Origin: Hondaea fermentalgiana
Taxonomy: Eukaryota > Sar > Bigyra > Thraustochytrida > Thraustochytriidae
Direction of reading: 5' to 3'
NCBI GenBank assembly: GCA_014084085.1
Contig: NPFB01000107.1
Coordinates: 43,040-62,000, forward strand
DNA: 18,961 bases
Position numbers and translations under genes: made by a program. Positions within the stretch are counted from its first letter, which is position 1, and every line of letters starts with the position of its first letter. Shown piece after piece: positions 1-7,382 of the stretch. Below the pieces are notes generated by a model. It saw only the letters and a program-made list of their open reading frames with translations. It did no database searches and had not been told where the DNA came from.

Positions 1-1134
1 GGCAACTCGGATGCCAACGCGGGCGCACAGTGCAACCTCATGCGCGCCCTCAACGATGCAGTCTCCGTCTCATCTACGAGGTGGGTCTCAGGATCGAAGA
101 TCTGTACCGACGCGCCCACGGATGCGCCCACGGATGCGCCCACCGACGCCCCGACGGATGCGCCCACGGATGCGCCCACGGATGCGCCCACCGACGCCCC
201 GACGGATGCGCCCACGCCTGAGCCAACTCCCGAGCCCACGACACCGGAGCCCACGCCTGAACCGACGACAGAGCCAACCGAGCCAACTCCCGAGCCTACA
301 TATCCGCCAATTTTCAGCTGCCCGGAAAAGAAGCTCGACATTGTCTGGGTTGTGGATAACAGCGGTTCCATCGACCAGAATGGCGCTAAGGGCTCCGACG
401 AGCTCAACGACTTGCTGCTTAATGTGCACGAAGCTTACACGTTCTCCAATGCGGACACAAGGTTCGCGGGATTCCGCTTCACAAACTCCATCGTCGGAGT
501 GTCTGGTACAGTCTCGAGCGCCAATCCATTCGGCAGTGGCTCAACTGGCGATGTAGGCAGCCCATTCTTCTTCAATGATGCGGCTGCGACGACCGAGAAC
601 GACTGGAATGCCTTTGCTGGGTCCAACGACGGCGACGGCTTCACAAACACTCCACAGGCATTGCAGGCCGCCAACCACATCATGGCTCTTGATGAAGACG
701 ATGGAGGCCCACGCTCGGATGCTGTCAAGGTCGTTGTTCTCCTCACGGACGGAAATCCGAACAGATACTGGGGAACTCACTGCAACGAAATCGACGAAAT
801 CTCCGATCCCGGAACAAATGAGAACACTCGACACCCGGAAGACATTGCATGCACAGAGTACCAGGCCTGGCACCTCATCAACGATCAAGAGGCTTACCTG
901 GTTGTTGTCAGGATTGGCAACAATTTGGACTCGAACTTCCTCGAGTATTGTTTGAGTCCGTTTTTCACTCCCGAAGAAGGACAGCCTCCTTCGATTCAGC
1001 AGATTCAGACCGACTTCGATAATCTGCAAAATGCTATCGACGAAATCGTGCAAGCGACCTGTATCGACGAAGACTTTCGGACCCCTTCTTGGGTCTATTA
1101 CAGTAGCGCGAACGATAATTGCAAGGCCGTCTAG
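1..1134 (+). CDS. Secreted von Willebrand factor A domain protein with Pro/Thr-rich linker, 5'-truncated by window edge
   Basis: The frame is open from base 1, so the gene begins outside the window; an internal ATG at 40 is not needed as a start. It ends at TAG 1132-1134. Seen in order: about 34 residues that look like the tail of an upstream module and end in Cys, a Thr-Asp-Ala-Pro repeat linker, a Pro-Glu-Pro-Thr stretch, then a vWA domain. The metal-ion-dependent adhesion site is visible: the DNSGS motif follows a hydrophobic strand at about 337-369 (DxSxS metal ligands), a Thr near 481, and the LLTDG strand with its Asp at 748-750. Cysteines flank the domain, as expected for an extracellular protein. 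vWA domains mediate adhesion or protein-protein contact. The linker suggests a mucin-like, possibly O-glycosylated or hydroxylated stalk. The upstream tail hints at tandem vWA modules, but only its end is visible. Family call is firm; biological role is unknown. Confidence 0.88.
   Translation, partial: GNSDANAGAQCNLMRALNDAVSVSSTRWVSGSKICTDAPTDAPTDAPTDAPTDAPTDAPTDAPTDAPTDAPTPEPTPEPTTPEPTPEPTTEPTEPTPEPTYPPIFSCPEKKLDIVWVVDNSGSIDQNGAKGSDELNDLLLNVHEAYTFSNADTRFAGFRFTNSIVGVSGTVSSANPFGSGSTGDVGSPFFFNDAAATTENDWNAFAGSNDGDGFTNTPQALQAANHIMALDEDDGGPRSDAVKVVVLLTDGNPNRYWGTHCNEIDEISDPGTNENTRHPEDIACTEYQAWHLINDQEAYLVVVRIGNNLDSNFLEYCLSPFFTPEEGQPPSIQQIQTDFDNLQNAIDEIVQATCIDEDFRTPSWVYYSSANDNCKAV
103..306 (+). repeat. 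12-bp coding repeats: Thr-Asp-Ala-Pro linker followed by Pro-Glu-Pro-Thr linker
   Basis: From 103 to about 213 a 12-bp unit encoding Asp-Ala-Pro-Thr recurs about nine times with near-identical codons (gat gcg ccc acg, with gac/gcc/ccg variants). It then passes into Pro-Glu-Pro-Thr units up to about 306. The near identity of the units suggests recent slippage or unequal crossing over, so copy number probably varies between alleles. Several other frames stay open across it only because of the repeat. Confidence 0.9.
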
Positions 1135-1274
1135 TGCCCTGCAATTCAGAGACAGGTCTAATTCCAGCCTCTGACAATCAAGCTCATGTTCACAAGCATT
1201 GTAAACTTCAAAGATAGTTCCAGCTTTTCGTTTGCCGAACGTGTCGCGACTTGTGTTCTTTGAATTGTAAAAAA

Positions 1275-1705
1275 GAAACTTTCCTTGGGCCCTGAGTCTA
1301 CAAACACGTGAAGCCGACTTTGACGAGTAGAAGTCGGCACTTCAAATATCTCAAATGCTAAGCGAGAAGTCGCCGACTTCAAGAAGTAGCATCCTGTAAC
1401 TTCGCGGCATGCGGAATGTTTACTTATGCACATGTGGATGGACGCAAAGCATCGTCGTCATGTCGAAGGACTTCATTTATGCCCCCCCAAATCTTTTCAA
1501 CGTGACATCAGGTTTTTCAACTTAACTTCAGGTTACCGAGTACAAGGCATTCGGAACCTGAAGTCAATCTGTTTCAATTCATGTTCTCTTGTTATCGAAA
1601 GGACTGGTCGGCACCCGGCAGAGTTTCACACCTCAAGAAGTGCCGACTTCTACTGGTCGACGTCGGCTTCATGTGATTGTAAATCCAGGGCCCAACTGTT
1701 GTTTC
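1275..1705. repeat. Inverted-repeat pair (69-bp arms, 1275-1343 and 1637-1705): possible foldback or MITE-like element
   Basis: The reverse complement of 1637-1705 aligns without gaps to 1275-1343. I count 56 of 69 identical positions (about 81%), with the inner ends best preserved: the last 14 bases, gaagtcggcacttc preceded by agta, match exactly. The spacer of about 290 bp has no ORF of note but contains its own hairpin. The equal arm length, gapless alignment and non-coding spacer resemble a decayed non-autonomous DNA element. No target-site duplication could be recognised outside the arms, so mobility is inference. Confidence 0.6.
1525..1564. other. Strong hairpin inside the inverted-repeat element
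   Basis: acttcaggtt at 1525-1534 pairs perfectly with aacctgaagt at 1555-1564. ccga (1536-1539) pairs with tcgg (1551-1554) after one bulged A, leaving an 11-base loop. This gives a 14-bp stem. It could be structural DNA of the element or an RNA hairpin; nothing else shows its role. Confidence 0.6.
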
Positions 1706-2113
1706 CGAGAAAAATACGATCGATAGTAGGAACCAAATCTTGGGCAAAACGTCTCGTAAAATGATGCATTGACATCAACGCCGAAAATAGACATCAGCTT
1801 TTCCCTTGCGAGCGAGCAGCAAAATGTGCCTCGCGCATCACAAGAAGCGGCGCCCATAGCCTCGAGTCTTCCGAGAGGGTCAGATAGCCAGCCGGCCAAA
1901 CTCGAGTATCAGCACATAAAATCCCTCTGCTGAAAACTCAAAAACAGCGCCCAAATTTGCTTATCTTCTACTTGAACATCCTCGCGCAGTCATGCGAGAT
2001 TGCGAAACAGAAGAGTGGAATTCGCCTTACCAGCGGAAAAGAGCTCGAAATTCATCTATTCCTTCCTCTTTCGAATGATCGTGTAATAGCTACTAAAGGC
2101 CAGCTCAAATCGC

Positions 2114-3019
2114 TCAAGGTTTGCGCGCAACTATGCGAACGCCAAATGCGTGTCCCTTGTCAATGTACTCACAGGTCTTGACAAGCCAGGGTTGAACAAC
2201 TCCGCCTTCATTTGCCACTCGCGCCTTCATCCGCTCCAGTTGGCCATGCAGATGGGATGAGGCGAGAGCAGAGATACTCTCGGCCACCTCGACCCGGAAT
2301 CCTGCTGCTTCCAAGTCTTGCACGTATTGATCGGCATGAACCTCATCTGATCCGGACTCTGCGCAGTACTGTTTCAGGGTACTTTCATCCCATCCAGGAC
2401 CAGGAATCCAGTGGTGATGGAACGCCAAAATGCCACCACTGCGCAACGTCCTCAGGCAGTCTCGGAAGCAGGCTGGTCTCTGAGGAAGCGAAAGAGCGTC
2501 CGGATCTTGGCCGTAGATCACGTCGAACGCCTCGGCTTGAAAAGGCAGCTTGAAGGCGGACCCGACCACGAAAGTGGCCTTGTCCTGCACATTTGCCTTT
2601 GATGCGGCCGCTCGAGCGGCGGCAATAGCAGTCTCGGAAATGTCGATGCCCACGCTGTCCCAGCCCCGCTCCTTGGCATAGTAGATGGGCGTCGAGCCTT
2701 CGCCGCAGCACAGGTCCAAAAGTCGCGCATCGGGCGCGGCGATCGCCTTTTCCTCGAGCCACCTCTCCACGTCCTCCATGAGTTTCTTCGTCATGGCCCA
2801 GCCGCCAGAGTGCAGCTGCTCGCCGTCTTCGGGCCAGTCCTTGCGCAGCCGCGCGTGGAAGTCCGGGTCTTTGTACTGCGCGAGCCCGCGCTCCTCCTCG
2901 TCCTCCTCCTCGCCGCCATGCCGGCCCACGACCTGCCCCGCCGCCCCGGGCCCCGCCGCGCTCCCCAGACCCAGGCTCTGCGCGGCCCACGCCTGCGCCG
3001 CCGACCACGCCGCCCCCAT
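2114..3019 (-). CDS. Class I SAM-dependent methyltransferase (methyltransferase-11 type), small-molecule-like
   Basis: 301 residues. The ATG at 3019-3017 has A at -3 and G at +4; the stop is TGA at 2116-2114. Seen: an Ala/Gly-rich N-terminus (1-35), an acidic patch (36-44), then a Rossmann-fold methyltransferase. Motif I is LLDLCCGEGST (100-110, the SAM-binding glycine loop). D126 in GIDIS is the motif II acid that binds the SAM ribose. FDVIYGQD (165-172) is the motif following strand 4, and LRSGGILAF (192-200) is the post-motif strand. The QD after strand 4 and the overall plan recall sarcosine/dimethylglycine N-methyltransferases of betaine synthesis, but also many other methyltransferase-11 enzymes, so the substrate is not assigned. 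The Ala-rich N-terminus may be a poorly conserved extension or a targeting peptide. The gene is transcribed away from the 3571 gene across a shared 551-bp upstream region. Confidence 0.88.
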   Translation of the reverse strand: MGAAWSAAQAWAAQSLGLGSAAGPGAAGQVVGRHGGEEEDEEERGLAQYKDPDFHARLRKDWPEDGEQLHSGGWAMTKKLMEDVERWLEEKAIAAPDARLLDLCCGEGSTPIYYAKERGWDSVGIDISETAIAAARAAASKANVQDKATFVVGSAFKLPFQAEAFDVIYGQDPDALSLPQRPACFRDCLRTLRSGGILAFHHHWIPGPGWDESTLKQYCAESGSDEVHADQYVQDLEAAGFRVEVAESISALASSHLHGQLERMKARVANEGGVVQPWLVKTCEYIDKGHAFGVRIVARKP

Positions 3020-3496
3020 CCTGCGCGCCGCTCCGCGCGGGCTTCCCGAGCGCGCGAAAGGTCTTCTTACTTTCTCCCCCGCGAGCGTTCACGGTCTGCC
3101 GGCACGTGCCGCCACCTGCACGCGCAGCTCGCTCTGCGACGCCGCACGTGCCGACTCGGCCCGCGCTCCCGCGCCGGGAGGGAGGGAAACAGGACAACAG
3201 GGAAACAGGGGCGCTGCACGCGCGCCGCGGGAGACTGGCGCTGCCAGGTGCTCGCCGGGAGCGCCCGAGAGCGCCTCGGCGCGGCGCGCCAGCCCATCTT
3301 GGATGGCAACGCAGAGGAATTGTTGGAGCAGTCTCGAGCAGTATGGACGACTCTTGGAGTAGTAGTCTGAGAGGAGGCCTGGGCCAGACCGGCAACAGCA
3401 GCGGGCGAGGGAGGCCGCAAGCGACGCCGCGCCGCGCCGCAAGAGGCAGGCGCTCCCGTGCCTGCTTGCGTGCGCGCTCGCTGGCAGGCCGGCTAA

Positions 3497-3531
<35 letters not shown>

Positions 3532-3570
3532 TAGCTTTCTTTGCGTGGTTGGTTGAGGGAACGAAACAGG
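3020..3570. other. Divergent intergenic region, likely shared promoter of the methyltransferase and the 350-residue protein
   Basis: This 551-bp GC-rich stretch lies between the ATGs of two divergently transcribed genes, so it should carry both promoters and 5' UTRs. It contains a CTGG microsatellite at 3497-3531 and the palindromic core GCACGTGC near 3110 (an E-box-like hexamer, possibly chance in GC-rich DNA). Open frames on both strands here are long but compositionally biased, and I do not take them as genes. Confidence 0.6.
3497..3531. repeat. Tetranucleotide microsatellite (CTGG)n, about 8.75 units
   Basis: Uninterrupted ctgg units run from 3497 to 3531, ending 40 bp before the ATG at 3571. 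It probably lies in the 5' UTR or core promoter of that gene. Confidence 0.95.
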
Positions 3571-4623
3571 ATGGTCTGGGTCCTGCCCGTCGCGGCAGGA
3601 GGCGACGCTCAAGAGGCGCAAGCCGCCGAGCTCCGGGACGTGCGATGCCTCGTGCATCGGCGCTGCGGCGGCGAGGGCGGCCACGGACGCCAGCACGTTA
3701 TCTTTGGCGCCAAGATAGACGCCCAGGAAGTTCAAACAGACGAGATTATCCTGGCCGTCCCGCTGCCCGTTTCACACGAGCAAAAGGGTAGCGTCCGCCT
3801 CGGAGACGCGGGCGAGGACGAAGCTGCAGCTGCAGCTGACAGAAAGCTCCACGGCGTGCTAGAAGAGCTGAAGCTTTGTTTCCCACAAGTCGTGCGCGAG
3901 TCCTTGCTCGCGAAAATGCTCATGGAAAGGGAGGAAGAGCAAGAAGACGGCGACAGCGACAGTAACGACGACGATGAGAAGACGCAAATGCAGGCTTTGG
4001 CCGAAGCACACGTCTGTGAAAAGGCGCGAGAAAATGTCAACATGCTTGAAATTACATTTCGAAAAGTACTCAGCGTACAAGAAGCGAGCGCACTCTTGCA
4101 TTCGAAAACCGAAAGCGACAACAGTGAAACACTATCTCTTCTGCTGGAAAAGAACGAGTACCTCGGCAAAGACGCCGCGATACTTGTACTGCAAGCCCGT
4201 GTACCTGCACAGGGCGAGCATTGGTTTGCCTTCCAGTATTCCTTTGACACACCGCTCGCGCACACCATCACGGTTCCATTGTCGACGAGACCGTTCGCGC
4301 CGGAACTTGCAAGTCAGGGACACCTTGAACCAGTAACACGCCGGATGGATCACCACATCTTCTCGCTTGGCGCGCAAAGACGAGCCGGTGAGGCTAACGG
4401 GGCTGGGAAGTCACCCGAAGAGGCCTTGCACGATATGCTGCTTCGCCATGCATCGGGATCGCAGACGGTTATTGTCCGTCCAAGCAGCACAGGACCACAA
4501 GCGTTGGCTGCGCTCGATGAAGACCTCGCCAAAGCTGCAGAGGGAGCGGACCTGCGGCTGCGCCGCATTGTTGGACCTTGGAACACTGTCCAAGATCTCA
4601 AGCTCGAGGCCGCATCAGCCTAG
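3571..4623 (+). CDS. Unrecognised 350-residue protein with an acidic central segment
   Basis: I do not recognise this family. The frame is open further upstream, but only from a TTG at 3541; the first ATG, at 3571, has A at -3 and G at +4 and is the likely start. The stop is TAG at 4621-4623. Residues 40-66 form a beta-rich stretch (HVIFGAKID ... EIILAVPLP). Residues 90-118 look helical. Residues 119-137 are strongly acidic (Glu/Asp/Ser), a typical disordered loop. Residues 138-200 are again helical. Residues 203-240 (ILVLQARV, WFAFQYSF, HTITVPLS) look like beta strands. A final helix-rich part runs 284-345. There is no signal peptide, membrane segment or NLS, so a cytosolic soluble protein is likely. 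Codon use (G/C-ending) and amino-acid balance support real coding. Function unknown. Confidence 0.75.
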   Translation: MVWVLPVAAGGDAQEAQAAELRDVRCLVHRRCGGEGGHGRQHVIFGAKIDAQEVQTDEIILAVPLPVSHEQKGSVRLGDAGEDEAAAAADRKLHGVLEELKLCFPQVVRESLLAKMLMEREEEQEDGDSDSNDDDEKTQMQALAEAHVCEKARENVNMLEITFRKVLSVQEASALLHSKTESDNSETLSLLLEKNEYLGKDAAILVLQARVPAQGEHWFAFQYSFDTPLAHTITVPLSTRPFAPELASQGHLEPVTRRMDHHIFSLGAQRRAGEANGAGKSPEEALHDMLLRHASGSQTVIVRPSSTGPQALAALDEDLAKAAEGADLRLRRIVGPWNTVQDLKLEAASA

Positions 4624-5680
4624 GCGTTTCACCTCTTGTGTCATCTGCGTCTACCAACACAGCAAACGAGACGAGTCTTGCGTGATGTTTGATGCAGCTG
4701 ATTGGTGTGCATGCACGTTGGGTGGGTGGTAGGTAGACTGTGCGTCATGAAAAGTCCCTGTCATGTTAGTTTTTTTTCTTCTTCCATTCCGACTCTTTTC
4801 CCCTACCCTTCCCTGGCCAAACGGTTGTATGAGGAGCGAACATGTGCTCTGACGACGGGACGAGCCCCATCAAACCACGAAAATGACTCCACACAACATG
4901 TGTCATTGGTTTCGGCTGCAACCGGTATTGGCATAGGCGTGGATGCGCTTCTCAGCCAATTACGTGCAATATCTTGCAGCCTTTTTGAGCTCCTCTGTGA
5001 ACAGCTGAAACTCCCCTCTCTCTCTTGCACAACTCGCTTCTCACCCGGAATTGGTTGCATCATCCTTGTATGCAGGAGGTACCCTCTGACTAACGAGATT
5101 CCAATTCGTATGTCTCGATCATGTTTATGTACCTTCAGAAAGGGTTTGCGAAAACGAAATCTTCACTGGGTATCTCACTCCGTGCCAAGGACGCGTCCAT
5201 GCTTTCTTGCTTGCTTCTTCTCCTCTTTCTTGACCTTCCTGGTTCATATTATTGTCGGAGCGTATCGATGGGGGTTTAAATGGGATCGTGATCATGGAAT
5301 CCGAGCGACATTGGCGAGCAATATTTTGGTAAATATAGCGTCAGACAGCCAAGGGAATGTCTCGTCACGAAGATATAAAAAGAAGATCAGAAACTCTAGT
5401 CTATGGTAAGCATCTCTCGCCAGCAGGCCAGGAGCGCCCAGGACAACCATGATGTTTCGAACCCACAAAAACCCATCTGCAACGACCTCAGCTCGTGACA
5501 ACCAAGATTATGAACAAGAAGAAGAATGGTGCAACACGCAAGAAGGCATAATCGGGGCCCAACGCCCGTTGCAACGCGGCAATCTCTAGTCTTGCGCCCT
5601 TTAACCCCCCTCCTTTTCATCCACTCACGATACGTACGCTTTAACCCTGGCCTGCGCAGGACTTCACGCCATGGTGGCTG

Positions 5681-5722
<42 letters not shown>

Positions 5723-6089
5723 CGCAACGGGTGGAGAGGAGGAGCCTGCCTCCCTATCTGCCACCCAACTTGAGTAGGAAACCGACGACGATTCGTGGTT
5801 TGCTTCCGCTCTGTTGCTTTTGCGCGCGATTTGCTTGGCTGCCTGCTGCTGCCGCCCGTCCCGTCCATCCACGCATCACACGACGACCACACATTCTTAA
5901 AGCTCGCTCGCGGACGAGCCTGCTTCGTTAGGCCTCTTTAATCATCAGTCTTAGGTCTTTTCACCTTATCGTGGCACCTGGGCTCAACTTGAAGGTGGCT
6001 TGGCTAAAACAAGGTTGACGTAAGACCACCGCCAGAACACAGGTTGGCTGCCGGCAGAGCGCGGGAGACGCCACTCCGCTATACATGCC
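4624..6089. other. Intergenic region, 1466 bp, AT-richer and pyrimidine-rich in parts
   Basis: No gene that I can support. A frame open from about 4702 to 5409 on the plus strand begins with TTG, lacks a biased third codon position and crosses pyrimidine-rich DNA where stops are rare; I consider it non-coding. The right part becomes GC-rich and carries a (GCTT)n microsatellite. It should contain the 3' end of the 3571 gene and the promoter of the 6090 gene. Confidence 0.6.
5681..5722. repeat. Tetranucleotide microsatellite (GCTT)n, about 10.5 units
   Basis: Perfect gcttgctt units over 42 bp. The repeat keeps all frames open locally, which explains the Leu-Ala-Cys and Ser-Lys-Gln-Ala runs in spurious frames here. 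It lies about 370 bp upstream of the 6090 ATG. Confidence 0.95.
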
Positions 6090-6467
6090 ATGGTGGACGT
6101 TGTCGAGCTATGCTTGACCTGCGTCATCCTCGCGCTGACGCTGTATGCAGCCGAGTTCTCAGAGACGCTGGCAGCGGCGCTCGCAACTGCGCCCGTGACC
6201 ACGACGGTTGCGCTCCTGCTTTACGAGAGGCAGCGCGCTCGAAATGAGGGGCGACCGGAAGCCGCAAACGATGGTACACAACTTGAAGCATCAGACCACG
6301 CTGCCGCTCTCGAAGGGTTCTCCTGGCAGATTATCAAGGGCGTGTCTGCGAGTCTCGTCTTTGCCATTGTGCTCCATCTGTGCATCTCTCGTCTTCGCTG
6401 GCCGCTTCTCCCGTCTCTGGGCACGGGCTACTTGGCCTGGACCATTATTTGGCTCTCGACGTTCTGA
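6090..6467 (+). CDS. Small multi-pass membrane protein, unrecognised
   Basis: 125 residues. The ATG at 6090 (gccATGg) has G at -3 and G at +4. An ATG five bases earlier (6085) in another frame opens only a 10-codon uORF that overlaps the start and has a weak context. Four hydrophobic segments are visible: about 4-21, 26-45, 82-100 and 104-123. A charged, soluble loop at 46-78 (Arg/Glu/Asp-rich) separates them into two pairs. This two-hairpin layout suggests a small four-helix membrane protein; no catalytic motif is seen and I do not recognise the family. The same frame stays open for another 104 codons after the TGA at 6465-6467, up to 6779 (see findings), so the C-terminus may be longer if an intron or stop read-through exists. 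Confidence 0.6.
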   Translation: MVDVVELCLTCVILALTLYAAEFSETLAAALATAPVTTTVALLLYERQRARNEGRPEAANDGTQLEASDHAAALEGFSWQIIKGVSASLVFAIVLHLCISRLRWPLLPSLGTGYLAWTIIWLSTF

Positions 6468-7382
6468 TGCTGTGGCCATGCACCTCGAAGACGCTCTCTC
6501 GACGACCGTCGCGAGACCCTGCGTTGTACATTTTTCGAAGCAAAACTTCTTGGCCAACGTAGCTTTGTTGACAGGACGAGTTGCGTGAAGCTGCGCGACG
6601 GTGCTTACGCAAACTCGGTTTCTTCCCTGGCGTCAAGTTTCCTTCTCCATGCCTGTTCAGGGTGGCTCGATGGACATTTTTCTTCGATGCAGGAACTGAT
6701 CTTCCTGAGGAAAAAGTTCATTGGTGCAGCCGATCCAAAGGTGCTTCGTCTTCATGTAAGTCCGAGGGAAAGGAACTGAGCATAGGCCTCCTCGATCTTT
6801 TTGTTAAGTGCATGACTACTACTACGTATACGCTTTGTGCACCCACAGCCGGCATTTGTTCGTTGTTTCGTTCACTGGCTGGATTGGATCTTTTGGATTT
6901 TGGGAAACAATTTGCGGTCTTGAGGGAAATATTATGAGCATGCTCGATCTTTTCGTCCAAGTGATTGAATACTATGTATACACTTTGTGCACCCACGGCC
7001 GATATTCGTTCGTTCATAGAATTCGCTTGCTGGCTAGATCTTTATGAATTTATGGACTTGGATAGACGTAACTATCTTTTGACGACCTTGCTAGCTTTGC
7101 ATAGGATGGGAGGTGTATAGCGGCCGTCGAGACGAACTTTTATCCGCGCCCGCAGCGCAGTGGCCAAAAGTAGAGAGAAGGTTAGAGATTTGCGAGGAAT
7201 GGAGCCGCGTTCGGATAATCACGATAATGATAAGTTGTAGATATAAGCTAAAGAAGAATTGTTGGAGTTGTTGTCCATGGCTAGCGCAGACGAACACAAA
7301 ACCGCCAATGGTTTGCGAACAAGGTGAATGCTGGCTGGCATAAATCAATCAATCATCACACCGACGTCACAGAAGAGGCGCC
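6468..7382. other. Intergenic region, 915 bp, with a diverged tandem duplication
   Basis: The first 310 bp continue the open frame of the membrane protein past its stop and end near a consensus-like 5' splice sequence, gtaagt, at about 6755. From about 6763 to 7045 there is a tandem duplication of roughly 150 bp. The remainder (7046-7382) is AT-rich, shows no ORF of note and should hold the 3' UTR of the formate dehydrogenase gene, which reads into it from the right. Confidence 0.6.
6763..7045. repeat. Diverged tandem duplication, about 150-bp period, non-coding
   Basis: Copy 1 begins around gagggaaa near 6765 and copy 2 around gagggaaa near 6922. In both, ctcgatctttt (6791; 6943) is followed by gtatac (6826; 6976). 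The best core is 6826-6864 against 6976-7014: I count 34 of 39 identical positions, and all five differences are transitions. Small indels lie outside the core. No frame with coding character spans both copies. It may be a duplicated RNA gene, a regulatory block or a satellite-like repeat; the sequence alone does not decide. Confidence 0.7.

Larger units (their letters stand above)
1135..2113. other. Intergenic region, 979 bp, between the vWA gene and the 3' end of the methyltransferase gene
   Basis: No convincing coding frame is seen. Base composition is more AT-rich than in the neighbouring genes. The region holds an inverted-repeat pair (1275-1343 and 1637-1705), a long hairpin between the arms (1525-1564) and a short palindrome at 1366-1380. 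It must also hold the 3' ends of the two flanking genes, which converge here. No clear AATAAA signal was identified. Confidence 0.7.

Noticed and set aside
2385..3395. 336-codon minus-strand frame overlapping the methyltransferase
   Set aside because: Out of frame with the methyltransferase, which has all SAM-binding motifs; the rest is Arg/Gly-rich.
4702..5409. 235-codon plus-strand frame in the gap after the 3571 gene
   Set aside because: TTG start, no third-position bias, pyrimidine-rich context that lowers stop frequency; not convincing as a gene though long enough to re-test with RNA data.
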